Part shown: one piece after another, positions 1-5,532 of the stretch | How positions within the stretch are numbered: position 1 is the first letter of the stretch | Layout: each line of letters opens with the position of its first letter | NCBI GenBank assembly: GCA_035650075.1 | Contig: DASRII010000189.1 | Span: forward strand, 1-7,367 | Direction of reading: 5' to 3' | Source: DASSUC01 sp035650075 | GTDB lineage: Bacteria > Actinomycetota > Actinomycetes > Mycobacteriales > Micromonosporaceae | DNA length: 7,367 nt | Translations under genes and position numbers: made by a program | Notes under the pieces: generated by a model | What the model was told of the DNA's origin: nothing | The model's input: the letters and a program-made list of their open reading frames with translations, nothing else | Database searches by the model: none

Positions 1-348
1 GCCGTCCCAATAGTGGAAGTACGTCGTCGTGTTCTGAATGTCGACTGACTCGCTGCCGTCGGCGCGGCCGATATCGTTGAAAGCCCAGACCCGCATGATC
101 TGGAAGTTGTTGTCGGCGGCGGCCTTCATGATGTCGTCGACGACCGCGGGCTCGAGGAACATCGGCCGGTAGTTGTTGCTGCCGGCCGCCGCGAACGGCT
201 TGCCCTGCAACATGAACCGGTCCCCGACGCGGGTGACGAACTCGGGTCCGGGGCCATCCGGCGTCCGCCACGAGACGGCGAACCCGGCCCCGGCGACCAG
301 CGCACCGGCTACCGCTCCGACCAGGATGCCCCTCCACCAGGCAGACAC
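1..348 (-). CDS. GH5-like glycoside hydrolase (mannanase/cellulase type), N-terminal fragment
   Basis: Only the first 116 residues lie in the window; the gene runs off the left edge. Residues about 7-27 (GILVGAVAGALVAGAGFAVS) form one hydrophobic segment after a short basic end (WWR), so the enzyme is probably exported or anchored facing outwards. After a short Pro/Gly linker comes FVTRVGDRFMLQGKPF (37-52), then GSNNYRP (56-62) and IMRVWAFND (84-92). This succession, a first beta strand followed by an Asn-rich turn and the R-V-W strand, is typical of GH5 beta-mannanases and related (beta/alpha)8 hydrolases. The catalytic glutamates would lie beyond the window. The start is taken as GTG at 348: it begins the basic-hydrophobic leader, has no Shine-Dalgarno, but has a TACGCT -10-like box ending 6 nt upstream, which suggests a leaderless mRNA. 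The family call rests on remembered motifs; the exact GH5 subfamily and substrate are inference. Confidence 0.72.
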   Translation of the reverse strand, partial: MSAWWRGILVGAVAGALVAGAGFAVSWRTPDGPGPEFVTRVGDRFMLQGKPFAAAGSNNYRPMFLEPAVVDDIMKAAADNNFQIMRVWAFNDIGRADGSESVDIQNTTTYFHYWDG

Positions 349-379
349 GCGGTGAGCGTAGCGAAATACGGTAAACGCC
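342..379 (+). promoter_or_regulatory. putative leaderless promoter of the 380-739 gene
   Basis: TACGGT at 367-372 fits TANNNT and is followed by seven bases and then the GTG at 380, the spacing of a leaderless transcript. CAGACA at 342-347 matches TTGACA at four of six positions but with a long 19-bp spacer, so the -35 is uncertain. The box lies only 6 bp from the opposing -10 at 355-360. Confidence 0.4.
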
Positions 380-383
380 GTGA
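349..383 (-). promoter_or_regulatory. putative leaderless promoter of the GH5-like gene
   Basis: Read on the minus strand, TACGCT (360 to 355) fits the actinobacterial -10 pattern TANNNT. Six bases separate it from the GTG at 348, so transcription would start at or next to the start codon. No convincing -35 is visible around 378-384. No Shine-Dalgarno lies upstream of the GTG, which agrees with a leaderless start. Confidence 0.4.
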
Positions 384-739
384 CGGTCGACGACTGGGAC
401 GAGTGGGTAAATCCGGAGACGGAGCTTTGGCGCGTGGTGGCGGGTCCCCGGGTGGACCAACGGCCGTTGGGTATGACGGCCAACGTCGTGGCGACCTGCG
501 CCGAGGACGCCGAGGAGGTCCTCGCTCGCTGCACCCAGGTACTCGGGTTGGTCCTTCGCCACGCCCAGAACGACTTGGCCGACTGGCCGAGTGACGACGC
601 GTGGACGGCGCTGCTACCGGCTTGGTTCGTGGACGCGTGCGCCCCGTCCCGCCGGGAGGCTACCGAAGACCGATGGCATCTCTCGGGTTGGCTGTACTGG
701 TTCGGCGAGGCCTGTGGCGCTGGCGAGGTCACGTATTGA
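380..739 (+). CDS. small acidic hypothetical protein (119 aa)
   Basis: I do not recognise a named family. The protein is cytosolic-looking: no signal peptide and no membrane segment. It is rich in Trp (DDWDEWV at 4-10, W17, W69, W75, AWF at 81-83, W99, SGWLYWF at 102-108) and in Asp/Glu. The pattern of an N-terminal Asp/Trp-rich stretch, a middle helix (AEDAEEVLARCTQVLGLVLR, 41-60), then DDAWTALLPAWFVDACAP and a C-terminal WLYWF block recalls small uncharacterised actinobacterial proteins. Its function cannot be read from sequence. The start is GTG at 380, directly behind a -10-like box and with no Shine-Dalgarno. The gene is divergent from the GH5-like gene and convergent with the LVIVD gene, from which a strong hairpin separates it two bases after its TGA. 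Codon positions behave as coding, with G/C-ending codons dominating. Confidence 0.75.
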   Translation: MTVDDWDEWVNPETELWRVVAGPRVDQRPLGMTANVVATCAEDAEEVLARCTQVLGLVLRHAQNDLADWPSDDAWTALLPAWFVDACAPSRREATEDRWHLSGWLYWFGEACGAGEVTY

Positions 740-741
740 CC

Positions 742-790
742 AAGGACTTGTGCACATGGTTTGGAGATCCAACCATGTGCACAAGTCCTT
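742..790. terminator. bidirectional hairpin terminator, perfect 20-bp stem
   Basis: Arm 742-761 (AAGGACTTGTGCACATGGTT) is exactly complementary to arm 771-790, with a 9-nt loop (TGGAGATCC). It starts two bases after the stop of the plus-strand gene and ends 18 bases before the stop of the convergent minus-strand LVIVD gene, where a shared terminator is expected. There is no long T tract: TTTAT follows on the plus strand and TTGGTCAAT on the minus strand, as is common for terminators in high-GC actinomycetes. The stem is only 9/20 G+C, clearly lower than the surroundings. Confidence 0.8.
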
Positions 791-808
791 TATCGACGGA
801 GATAGGTG

Positions 809-2671
809 TCAGTCGTCTGCGCGCACGTCGAACTTGAAGATGTAGATACCGAAGTCCCGGTCACTGGCCAGGACGTACTCCTTGTTGTTCCGGGTGATTA
901 CCTGGACGCCCCAGAAATCGTTGCCGCCCGTGTCGATGAAGCTGCCGATCTCGGTGATGCGCCCGTGTTTGACGCTGATGACCCGGAAGCCACCGTCGTA
1001 GTACGACAGGTACGCCAACCGCGAGTTCGACGGCGACGCGGCGACCTCGTGCACGGTGAGGTTGCCGAACCCGTTCGCGAACGCCGGATCCATGCCCTCG
1101 GAGATCGCGTAGGTGTCGAGCTCCTGGAGCTTGCCGTTGTTGTTCTTGAACAGGTGCACGTAGCCCCAACCATCGAACGACACGTTGAGCGTCACCACGT
1201 CACCGATCGTGCCGACCGGCACCGGCAACGAAGCCGAGCTGGCCAGGCAGGCCGCCTCGTCGTAGCCGGCGTCGGCGTCCACAACGGACAGTCCGTTCCT
1301 CCGGTTGACGCTGAAGAACGGCTTGGTGGCCACGACCGTGGCGCCGAACAGCACGCCACAGCCACCCGCTCCGGTGCGGTTGAAAACGAGCGAACCGGCG
1401 TAGCCGCGGCTCTCGACGTTCGCCGCCTTCTCGGTGAACGTGCAGACTCCGCGCTCGACGAGCGCGATCCACGGTCCGCCGGTCGCGGGTGCGGCCGGTG
1501 GCGGGGCGTCGTTGCAGGCCAGCCCGACGAAGATAGTCGGACCGGTCAGCGTGCCGCCGGTAGGTATCTGCACCGGGCCGTTCTGCGCCGCGCGGAACTG
1601 GCCGCCGTCGTCCGTGCCGACACCTACGCGGGTCGGCCCGAAGTCCTCGTCGGTCGTGAGGATGACCTTGTTGTTGTCCATGAACTCGGCGTAGTGCCCG
1701 TTGCCCTCGGGGTTCAGCGACTTGCCGGTGCGCTCGAGGAGCTGCGGGTCCGGGATCGTGAAGTCGCTGTCGGCGAGGTACACCGGGTGCGCAGGGTCGG
1801 TGACGTCGAGCTTGAGGTAGCCGGCGTCCCAGACCGACAGCAGCATGATCTGTCGGTCGCCGTGCCGGCGTACCACGACGTCGTGGAAGAAGACCGTGTC
1901 CAGGCCGACGCCGGCCTGCACGATCTGCGGGAATGTCGTGGTCAGGTCGATGTCGATGACCTGGACCGGGTGGGCCGGATCGGTGATGTCGAAGATCGGC
2001 AGCATCGGGGTCCGGCTGTCCGGCAGGACGATGTACGCCTTGCGGTGGTCACCTTCACCGGCCTGCCACATGAACGTGCTGTGCACCTGGCGCGCCCGGG
2101 TGGTCACGCCCGGCTCGACCGCCCCGAACCCGTTGACCAGCACGACCGGGTTCAGCGGGTTGGAGATGTCGACCAGCGTCGCCCCGCCGACGGCCGGCGG
2201 CGCGGCGGAGTTCGTGCACACCTCGTTGCTGTACGACAGCAGGTCGCCGTTGAAGGAGGGGGTGTTGATGTGGATCGGGTGGACACCCTCGCCGACGAAC
2301 GAGCCCTGCGTGGCGGCGATGAAGCCGACCTCGTGCGGGTTGGTCAGGTCCGAGATGTCCATCACGTAGACGCCACCCTCGCAGGGGTCGCTGTTGAACG
2401 CGCCCAGGTAGGCGAAGTTGCCCAGCGTGCCGACGTCGGAGACGATCCCCGGCCGCGCGTTGTGCACCTGCCCCTTCCCGACGAGCGTCACCCGGCCGGT
2501 CTTCTTGGCGTCGGTCCGTCCGACGGCAGTACCGTGGCTGTGGCTGTCGTCGATGACGACGGCGCCGTCGTTGAACTGCGCCTCGATGGCGCCGGCCCGG
2601 CCGGACACGAGACCCGTGGCCACGAGTACAGCCGCTAGTGCGATCATGCTGGTGCGGGGTCGCCGCTTCAT
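809..2671 (-). CDS. secreted LVIVD-repeat beta-propeller protein with a PA domain (620 aa)
   Basis: Residues 1-28 are a signal peptide: a basic end (MKRRPR), a hydrophobic core (MIALAAVLVATGLV) and an AGA cleavage motif. At least four propeller-type repeats of the LVIVD kind follow, each with the core 'V-x-D-I/V-(S/T)-D/N-P-x-x-P': VYVMDISDLTNPHEVGF (101-117), ATLVDISNPLNPVVLV (164-179), LPIFDITDPAHPVQVID (224-240) and LKLDVTDPAHPVYLAD (286-301). Further strands occur at the C-terminus (YDGGFRVISV, DFGIYIFKF). A protease-associated (PA) domain is inserted at about 365-480, with the typical stretch from IALVERGVCTFTEKAANVES to FSVNRRNGL. LVIVD proteins are bacterial cell-surface or secreted propellers of poorly known function; PA domains usually mediate substrate or partner contacts in proteases. 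No catalytic residues are apparent. The ATG at 2671 has a GGAG Shine-Dalgarno and overlaps the upstream hydrolase stop as ATGA. An in-frame extension upstream of this ATG lacks a signal peptide and lies in the hydrolase gene, so it was rejected. Confidence 0.88.
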   Translation of the reverse strand: MKRRPRTSMIALAAVLVATGLVSGRAGAIEAQFNDGAVVIDDSHSHGTAVGRTDAKKTGRVTLVGKGQVHNARPGIVSDVGTLGNFAYLGAFNSDPCEGGVYVMDISDLTNPHEVGFIAATQGSFVGEGVHPIHINTPSFNGDLLSYSNEVCTNSAAPPAVGGATLVDISNPLNPVVLVNGFGAVEPGVTTRARQVHSTFMWQAGEGDHRKAYIVLPDSRTPMLPIFDITDPAHPVQVIDIDLTTTFPQIVQAGVGLDTVFFHDVVVRRHGDRQIMLLSVWDAGYLKLDVTDPAHPVYLADSDFTIPDPQLLERTGKSLNPEGNGHYAEFMDNNKVILTTDEDFGPTRVGVGTDDGGQFRAAQNGPVQIPTGGTLTGPTIFVGLACNDAPPPAAPATGGPWIALVERGVCTFTEKAANVESRGYAGSLVFNRTGAGGCGVLFGATVVATKPFFSVNRRNGLSVVDADAGYDEAACLASSASLPVPVGTIGDVVTLNVSFDGWGYVHLFKNNNGKLQELDTYAISEGMDPAFANGFGNLTVHEVAASPSNSRLAYLSYYDGGFRVISVKHGRITEIGSFIDTGGNDFWGVQVITRNNKEYVLASDRDFGIYIFKFDVRADD

Positions 2672-4272
2672 TCGATCACTCCAAACATGTACATGTGTGG
2701 ACGTGATGTTAGTCGCCAGCGGTTGGTCTGCGGCAGTCCGCCGGAACGCTGCATTTCCGTACCTGGTGGCACCGGCTCGACCGCCGCGCACCGGGTGCCG
2801 CGGGCCGGCAGTCGCAGCGATACCAGGTACCGGTCGATAGCGCCCGTACCGCACGCCTCCCGGCCGTAGACGCCGTGGCCCCAGCCCTCGTAGGTCACCA
2901 GGACCGCGGCGCGCCCGAGCTGTTGGGCGGCGTTGGTGGCCCAGCTGTACGCGGTGGCCGGGTCGAACAGCGAGTTCTCCAGCAGCAGCGTGTTCGCATG
3001 CCGTACATCGAGCTTGTGCTGCGGGTTGTTGATCGGGGTCGGGGTGCCCAGGCAGGACAGCGGACCCACCAGGGACAGCACCGAGAACCGCATGTCCGGC
3101 GCCAACCGGGCGCCGCGCCGCAGGTGCCGCGCGAACTCGGCGTAGTCGCGTACCGGCAGCGTCCAGTCCTGACAGAAGATGGCCTCGAACGAGTTCTCGA
3201 TCAGCACCGGCCCGTCGGCCGCCGTCCGGGCCGCCGCCTTTGGCCCGGCCAGCCGCGCCCACGAGGTAGCGGTTGGCGGGGTGCCGGCGTCGAGCGCTGC
3301 AAGGATGTCGGCCAGCTCGAACCAGAACGGTCCGTACTGCGCACTGAAGGCCAGGCCGATGAGGTCGAGCGGCATCAGTACGATGTCCGGGTTGCCCGGG
3401 TCGCGCAGCTCACCCCGCTCGGCGCGGGCCAGCAGGTCGGCCCAGACCGCTTTGACGTTCCGGCCGTGCAGCGCGCAGCCGGCGGTACGGCCGCACCACG
3501 CGACGAACTCGTCGAACCCGTCCTGCACGGTCTCGGTCTCGGTGTCCATGAAGTCCTTGGTACCGAGGCTGTGGTCCATGTTGCTGTCCAGCGCCAGCGC
3601 CCGTACCCGGTTCGGGAACACCTCGGCGTACTGCTGCCCGATCAAAGTGCCGTACGAGACGCCGTAGTAGGTGAGCTTCCGGTCGCCGAGCGCCGCCCGG
3701 ATGGCGTCCAGGTCACGGACGACACTGAGCGTGTCGACGTGGTCGTACAGCGGCCCGGTGTGCTGGCGGCAGTCCTGCCGGAGGCGCCGGTTGTAGGCGA
3801 CGTACTGGTCGAACTCGGCTTGGTTGGTGACGATCAGCGATGGTGCCTGCGCCAGGACGTCCAGCGAGCAGAGCACCGGGTGGCTGCGCGCGACCCCGCG
3901 CGGGTCGAACCCCACGAGGTCGAACCGCCGGGTGATCTCCGGAGTGAAGTAGAACTGGGCGAAAAGGGCGAAGTCCACCCCTGACCCGCCCGGACCACCG
4001 GGGTTGATAACCAGGGATCCGATCCGGGCCGCCGGGTCGGTGGCAGGGCGCCGGGCCAGCGCCAGGTCGATCTTCTCCCCCCGGGGACGACTCCAATCGA
4101 CGGGTACCCGCAACGTGCCGCACTGGGCCGTCGGGTCCTCGACACAGGGTGACCAGGCGATGGCCTGTGGTTGTACCGCCGGCGCGGCCTGAACCGCGGA
4201 CCCCGGCAGCACGACGGCCGCCACCGCGATCAGCGCGATGACGGCGGTGAGCAGTCTGATCGGTCTACGCAT
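2668..4272 (-). CDS. secreted alpha/beta-hydrolase, tripeptidyl aminopeptidase (TAP) type (534 aa)
   Basis: Likely an exported serine exopeptidase that trims short N-terminal peptides. Residues 1-30 are a signal peptide (MRRPIR, a hydrophobic core to VVLP, then AVQAA). The N-terminal block has the family hallmarks CGTLRVPVDW (51-60) and INPGGPGGSGVD (89-100, oxyanion region), then FDLVGFDPRG (117-126). The nucleophile is S206 in GVSYG. Fitting the C-terminal TAP-like domain, the acid is D437 in NSLFDPAT and the histidine is H466 in EGWGHG, so the triad looks complete. Several Cys suit an extracytoplasmic protein. Family similarity ends near LPARGTRC (488-495); about 33 further residues have unusual codons. 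The ATG at 4272 has a strong GGGGGAG Shine-Dalgarno 5 bases upstream. The gene is first in a minus-strand operon with the LVIVD gene, which it overlaps as ATGA, and is divergent from the LuxR-type gene. Exact specificity (tripeptides or proline-type substrates) cannot be decided from sequence. Confidence 0.88.
   Translation of the reverse strand: MRRPIRLLTAVIALIAVAAVVLPGSAVQAAPAVQPQAIAWSPCVEDPTAQCGTLRVPVDWSRPRGEKIDLALARRPATDPAARIGSLVINPGGPGGSGVDFALFAQFYFTPEITRRFDLVGFDPRGVARSHPVLCSLDVLAQAPSLIVTNQAEFDQYVAYNRRLRQDCRQHTGPLYDHVDTLSVVRDLDAIRAALGDRKLTYYGVSYGTLIGQQYAEVFPNRVRALALDSNMDHSLGTKDFMDTETETVQDGFDEFVAWCGRTAGCALHGRNVKAVWADLLARAERGELRDPGNPDIVLMPLDLIGLAFSAQYGPFWFELADILAALDAGTPPTATSWARLAGPKAAARTAADGPVLIENSFEAIFCQDWTLPVRDYAEFARHLRRGARLAPDMRFSVLSLVGPLSCLGTPTPINNPQHKLDVRHANTLLLENSLFDPATAYSWATNAAQQLGRAAVLVTYEGWGHGVYGREACGTGAIDRYLVSLRLPARGTRCAAVEPVPPGTEMQRSGGLPQTNRWRLTSRPHMYMFGVIE
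2679..2682 (-). promoter_or_regulatory. Shine-Dalgarno of the LVIVD gene
   Basis: On the minus strand GGAG (2682 to 2679) stands 7 bases before the ATG at 2671, inside the last codons of the upstream hydrolase gene. With the ATGA overlap it fixes the start and supports translational coupling. Confidence 0.8.
2685..2696. repeat. 12-bp perfect palindrome ACATGTACATGT upstream of the LVIVD start
   Basis: Two tandem ACATGT hexamers make a perfect 12-bp palindrome just ahead of the Shine-Dalgarno and within the hydrolase 3' end. It could be an operator for an internal promoter or a small hairpin in the mRNA. No regulator can be assigned from the window. Confidence 0.4.
2706..2711 (-). promoter_or_regulatory. 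possible internal -10 box (TAACAT) before the LVIVD gene
   Basis: On the minus strand TAACAT (2711 to 2706) fits TANNNT and lies about 35 bases ahead of the LVIVD start, with the ACATGTACATGT palindrome just downstream. No good -35 is seen. It falls in a run of unusual codons at the hydrolase 3' end, which is the main reason to list it. Confidence 0.2.
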
Positions 4273-4277
4273 GCGAA

Positions 4278-4284
4278 CTCCCCC
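4278..4284 (-). promoter_or_regulatory. Shine-Dalgarno of the TAP-type hydrolase gene
   Basis: The minus strand reads GGGGGAG (4284 to 4278) five bases before the ATG at 4272. It is a strong purine-rich site and supports this start and a mRNA with a leader. Confidence 0.75.
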
Positions 4285-4434
4285 AATAAGCTGTCGCGAC
4301 GCGGACCAACTCAGATTTATGCCGATACATCAATGGCACATCCCCCGCGGGAGGGAGATTTCCCGTAACTTGCCCCAAGCCCCATCCACCGCCACACCCG
4401 GTCCGAATCGCGTGCGGGGATGCGTCCGTTCCTT

Positions 4435-4439
4435 GGGGG
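4435..4439 (+). promoter_or_regulatory. Shine-Dalgarno deciding the LuxR-type start
   Basis: GGGGG at 4435-4439 stands five bases before the GTG at 4445. No comparable site precedes the other in-frame candidates (GTG at 4412, ATG at 4238), so it selects the short form of the protein. Confidence 0.55.
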
Positions 4440-4444
4440 CTGAC

Positions 4445-5488
4445 GTGGACGAACAGGACGCGATCGACGTGCGGTCGCTGCATCCGGTAGGGCTGGGTTA
4501 CGCACTACACGCCGCCGGACAACTGCACGAGGCACGCGAGGTCGCCGACCGCGGGTACGCCGCGGCGGTGGCCGTACAAGCAAGTGCGCTGGCCGGCTGG
4601 TGGGCCGGGTTCAAGGGCGTGATAGCCAAGGCGCAGGGCAGGTTGTCGGACGCCAAGACGTCGCTGCGCGAGGCGGTCGTGCTCAAGGAGTACGGCGACC
4701 CGGCGCAGAGCGCGCAGATCTGGCTCGCCGAGCTGGCCGGGGCGAACGCGCTGTGCGGCGACGGCGTGGCCGCCCGGCATTGGCTTTCCCGCGCGGACGC
4801 GTACGAGGTGACCGCCGACCAGCCGATGGACGCTTGGGTCGAGCTGGATCGGGCCTGGGTGGTGTCGGTGCTCGACTCGCCCCGGGCCGGAGTGGAGACG
4901 GCCCGCAACGCGGCCAAGATGGCGCACGAAAACGAACAGCCTGCGTTCGAGGCGATCGCGCTGTACGACATGGCTCGGCTCGGCGCCGCGAGCGCCATCT
5001 GGCGCCGGCTGGACAAGCTCGCCCACGACACGAACGGTGGCTTCGCGGCGATCCTGGCCAGGTCGGCCGCCGCGCTGGCGACCGGCGACGGGCAGGCGCT
5101 CGAACGGTCGGCCGCGAGCTTCGCCGACCACGGCCATCTGCTGCTGGCGGCCGAGGCGGCCGCCGCCGCGGCACGCGCCTTCCAGCGCATCGGTCAAGGG
5201 GTACGCAGCCGGATCGCCGTGGAGCGGGCCGCCGCCCTGGTCGGCCTGTGCCAGGGGGCCCACACCCCGTTGCTGCACCTGGACGGTTTCCACGCGGTGC
5301 TGACGTACCGCGAGCGCGAGATCGCCACGATGGCCATCAACCTGACGAGCCGGCGGATCGCCGACCGGCTCGGGCTGTCGATCCACACGGTCAACAACAC
5401 GCTGGCGCGGGCGTACGCGAAGCTCGGCGTGACCAACCGGCGCGACCTCGCCGCCTTCTTCGGCGGTGCCGCCCGGCAGGCCTCGTAG
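4445..5488 (+). CDS. LuxR-type C-terminal HTH regulator without an ATPase domain (347 aa)
   Basis: The C-terminus (residues about 286-338) is a LuxR/GerE DNA-binding domain: LTYREREIATMA, then SRRIADRLGLS, the recognition helix SIHTVNNTLARAYAKLGV and NRRDLAAF. The rest is Ala/Leu-rich helical sequence resembling TPR-like repeats of large LuxR (LAL or MalT-like) regulators: YALHAAGQLHEAREVADRGY, KAQGRLSDAKTSLREAV, AGANALCGDGVAARHWLSRA and HLLLAAEAAAAAARAFQRIG. Those relatives are usually near 900 residues and start with a P-loop ATPase; here no Walker motif is present, and the protein begins inside the repeat region. It is either a 5'-truncated relic that gained a start or a true short form; the frame is open and clean to the stop. 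GTG 4445 was chosen for its GGGGG site and because residues before it look non-coding and would overlap the divergent promoter and hydrolase start. It is a candidate regulator of the divergent secreted-hydrolase operon, by position only. Confidence 0.82.
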   Translation: MDEQDAIDVRSLHPVGLGYALHAAGQLHEAREVADRGYAAAVAVQASALAGWWAGFKGVIAKAQGRLSDAKTSLREAVVLKEYGDPAQSAQIWLAELAGANALCGDGVAARHWLSRADAYEVTADQPMDAWVELDRAWVVSVLDSPRAGVETARNAAKMAHENEQPAFEAIALYDMARLGAASAIWRRLDKLAHDTNGGFAAILARSAAALATGDGQALERSAASFADHGHLLLAAEAAAAAARAFQRIGQGVRSRIAVERAAALVGLCQGAHTPLLHLDGFHAVLTYREREIATMAINLTSRRIADRLGLSIHTVNNTLARAYAKLGVTNRRDLAAFFGGAARQAS

Positions 5489-5493
5489 CTGGG

Positions 5494-5532
5494 CTGGCAC
5501 CTCACGTGGCGTGAGGCCGTACCGTCGGCGCC
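5494..5532 (+). promoter_or_regulatory. MerR-type promoter and operator, autoregulatory and leaderless
   Basis: A -35-like CTGGCA (5494-5499; four of six matches to TTGACA) and a -10 TACCGT (5520-5525, TANNNT) are separated by 20 bp. MerR-family promoters characteristically have such over-long spacers of 19-20 bp. The spacer holds a perfect dyad, CCTCACG-TGG-CGTGAGG (5500-5516), exactly where a MerR dimer binds and distorts the DNA. Seven bases after the -10 comes the ATG at 5533, with no Shine-Dalgarno, so the mRNA is probably leaderless. The regulator most likely binds its own promoter. Confidence 0.75.

Larger units (their letters stand above)
4273..4444. other. divergent intergenic region between hydrolase operon and LuxR-type gene
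   Basis: These 172 bp must hold the promoters of both flanking genes. The centre (about 4310-4335) is AT-rich for this genome and contains ATTTATGCCGATACAT. On the plus strand TAACTT (4366-4371) fits TANNNT for the LuxR-type gene, but its -35 is poor. For the minus-strand operon no clean -10/-35 pair was found. GC-rich symmetric stretches (TCGCGA at 4294-4299; CCCGCGGG near 4344-4351; GGGAGATTTCCC at 4353-4364) are possible protein-binding sites. No ORF here looks coding. Confidence 0.4.

Noticed and set aside
742..790. Hairpin as the terminal repeat of an insertion element or a CRISPR unit
   Set aside because: Only one inverted pair with a 9-nt loop, no transposase, no flanking duplication and no repeated spacing; its place between convergent stops fits a terminator.
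806..2638. 610-residue open frame on the plus strand opposite the LVIVD gene
   Set aside because: Its translation is dominated by Arg, Val, Asp and Gly with no domain pattern, as expected for the mirror of a high-GC gene. The minus-strand frame has a signal peptide, repeats and a PA domain.
2672..3262. In-frame N-terminal extension of the LVIVD protein (to 817 residues)
   Set aside because: It overlaps the TAP hydrolase in another frame, is Arg/Gly/Ala-rich without pattern, and would bury the clear signal peptide and Shine-Dalgarno at 2671.
2875..3984. 369-residue open frame on the plus strand opposite the TAP hydrolase
   Set aside because: Low-complexity mirror frame; the minus strand carries the catalytic motifs GVSYG and GWGHG.
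4238..4444. Longer start of the LuxR-type gene (ATG 4238 or GTG 4412)
   Set aside because: ATG 4238 would overlap the divergent hydrolase start and both promoters; neither start has a ribosome site, and the added residues are not helical-repeat-like.
4505..5500. 331-residue open frame on the minus strand opposite the LuxR-type gene
   Set aside because: Mirror of the coding frame; the plus strand encodes a recognisable LuxR HTH.
4600..5514. 304-residue plus-strand open frame in another phase within the LuxR-type gene
   Set aside because: Very Arg/Gly/Ala-rich shadow translation with no motif, overlapping the true frame.
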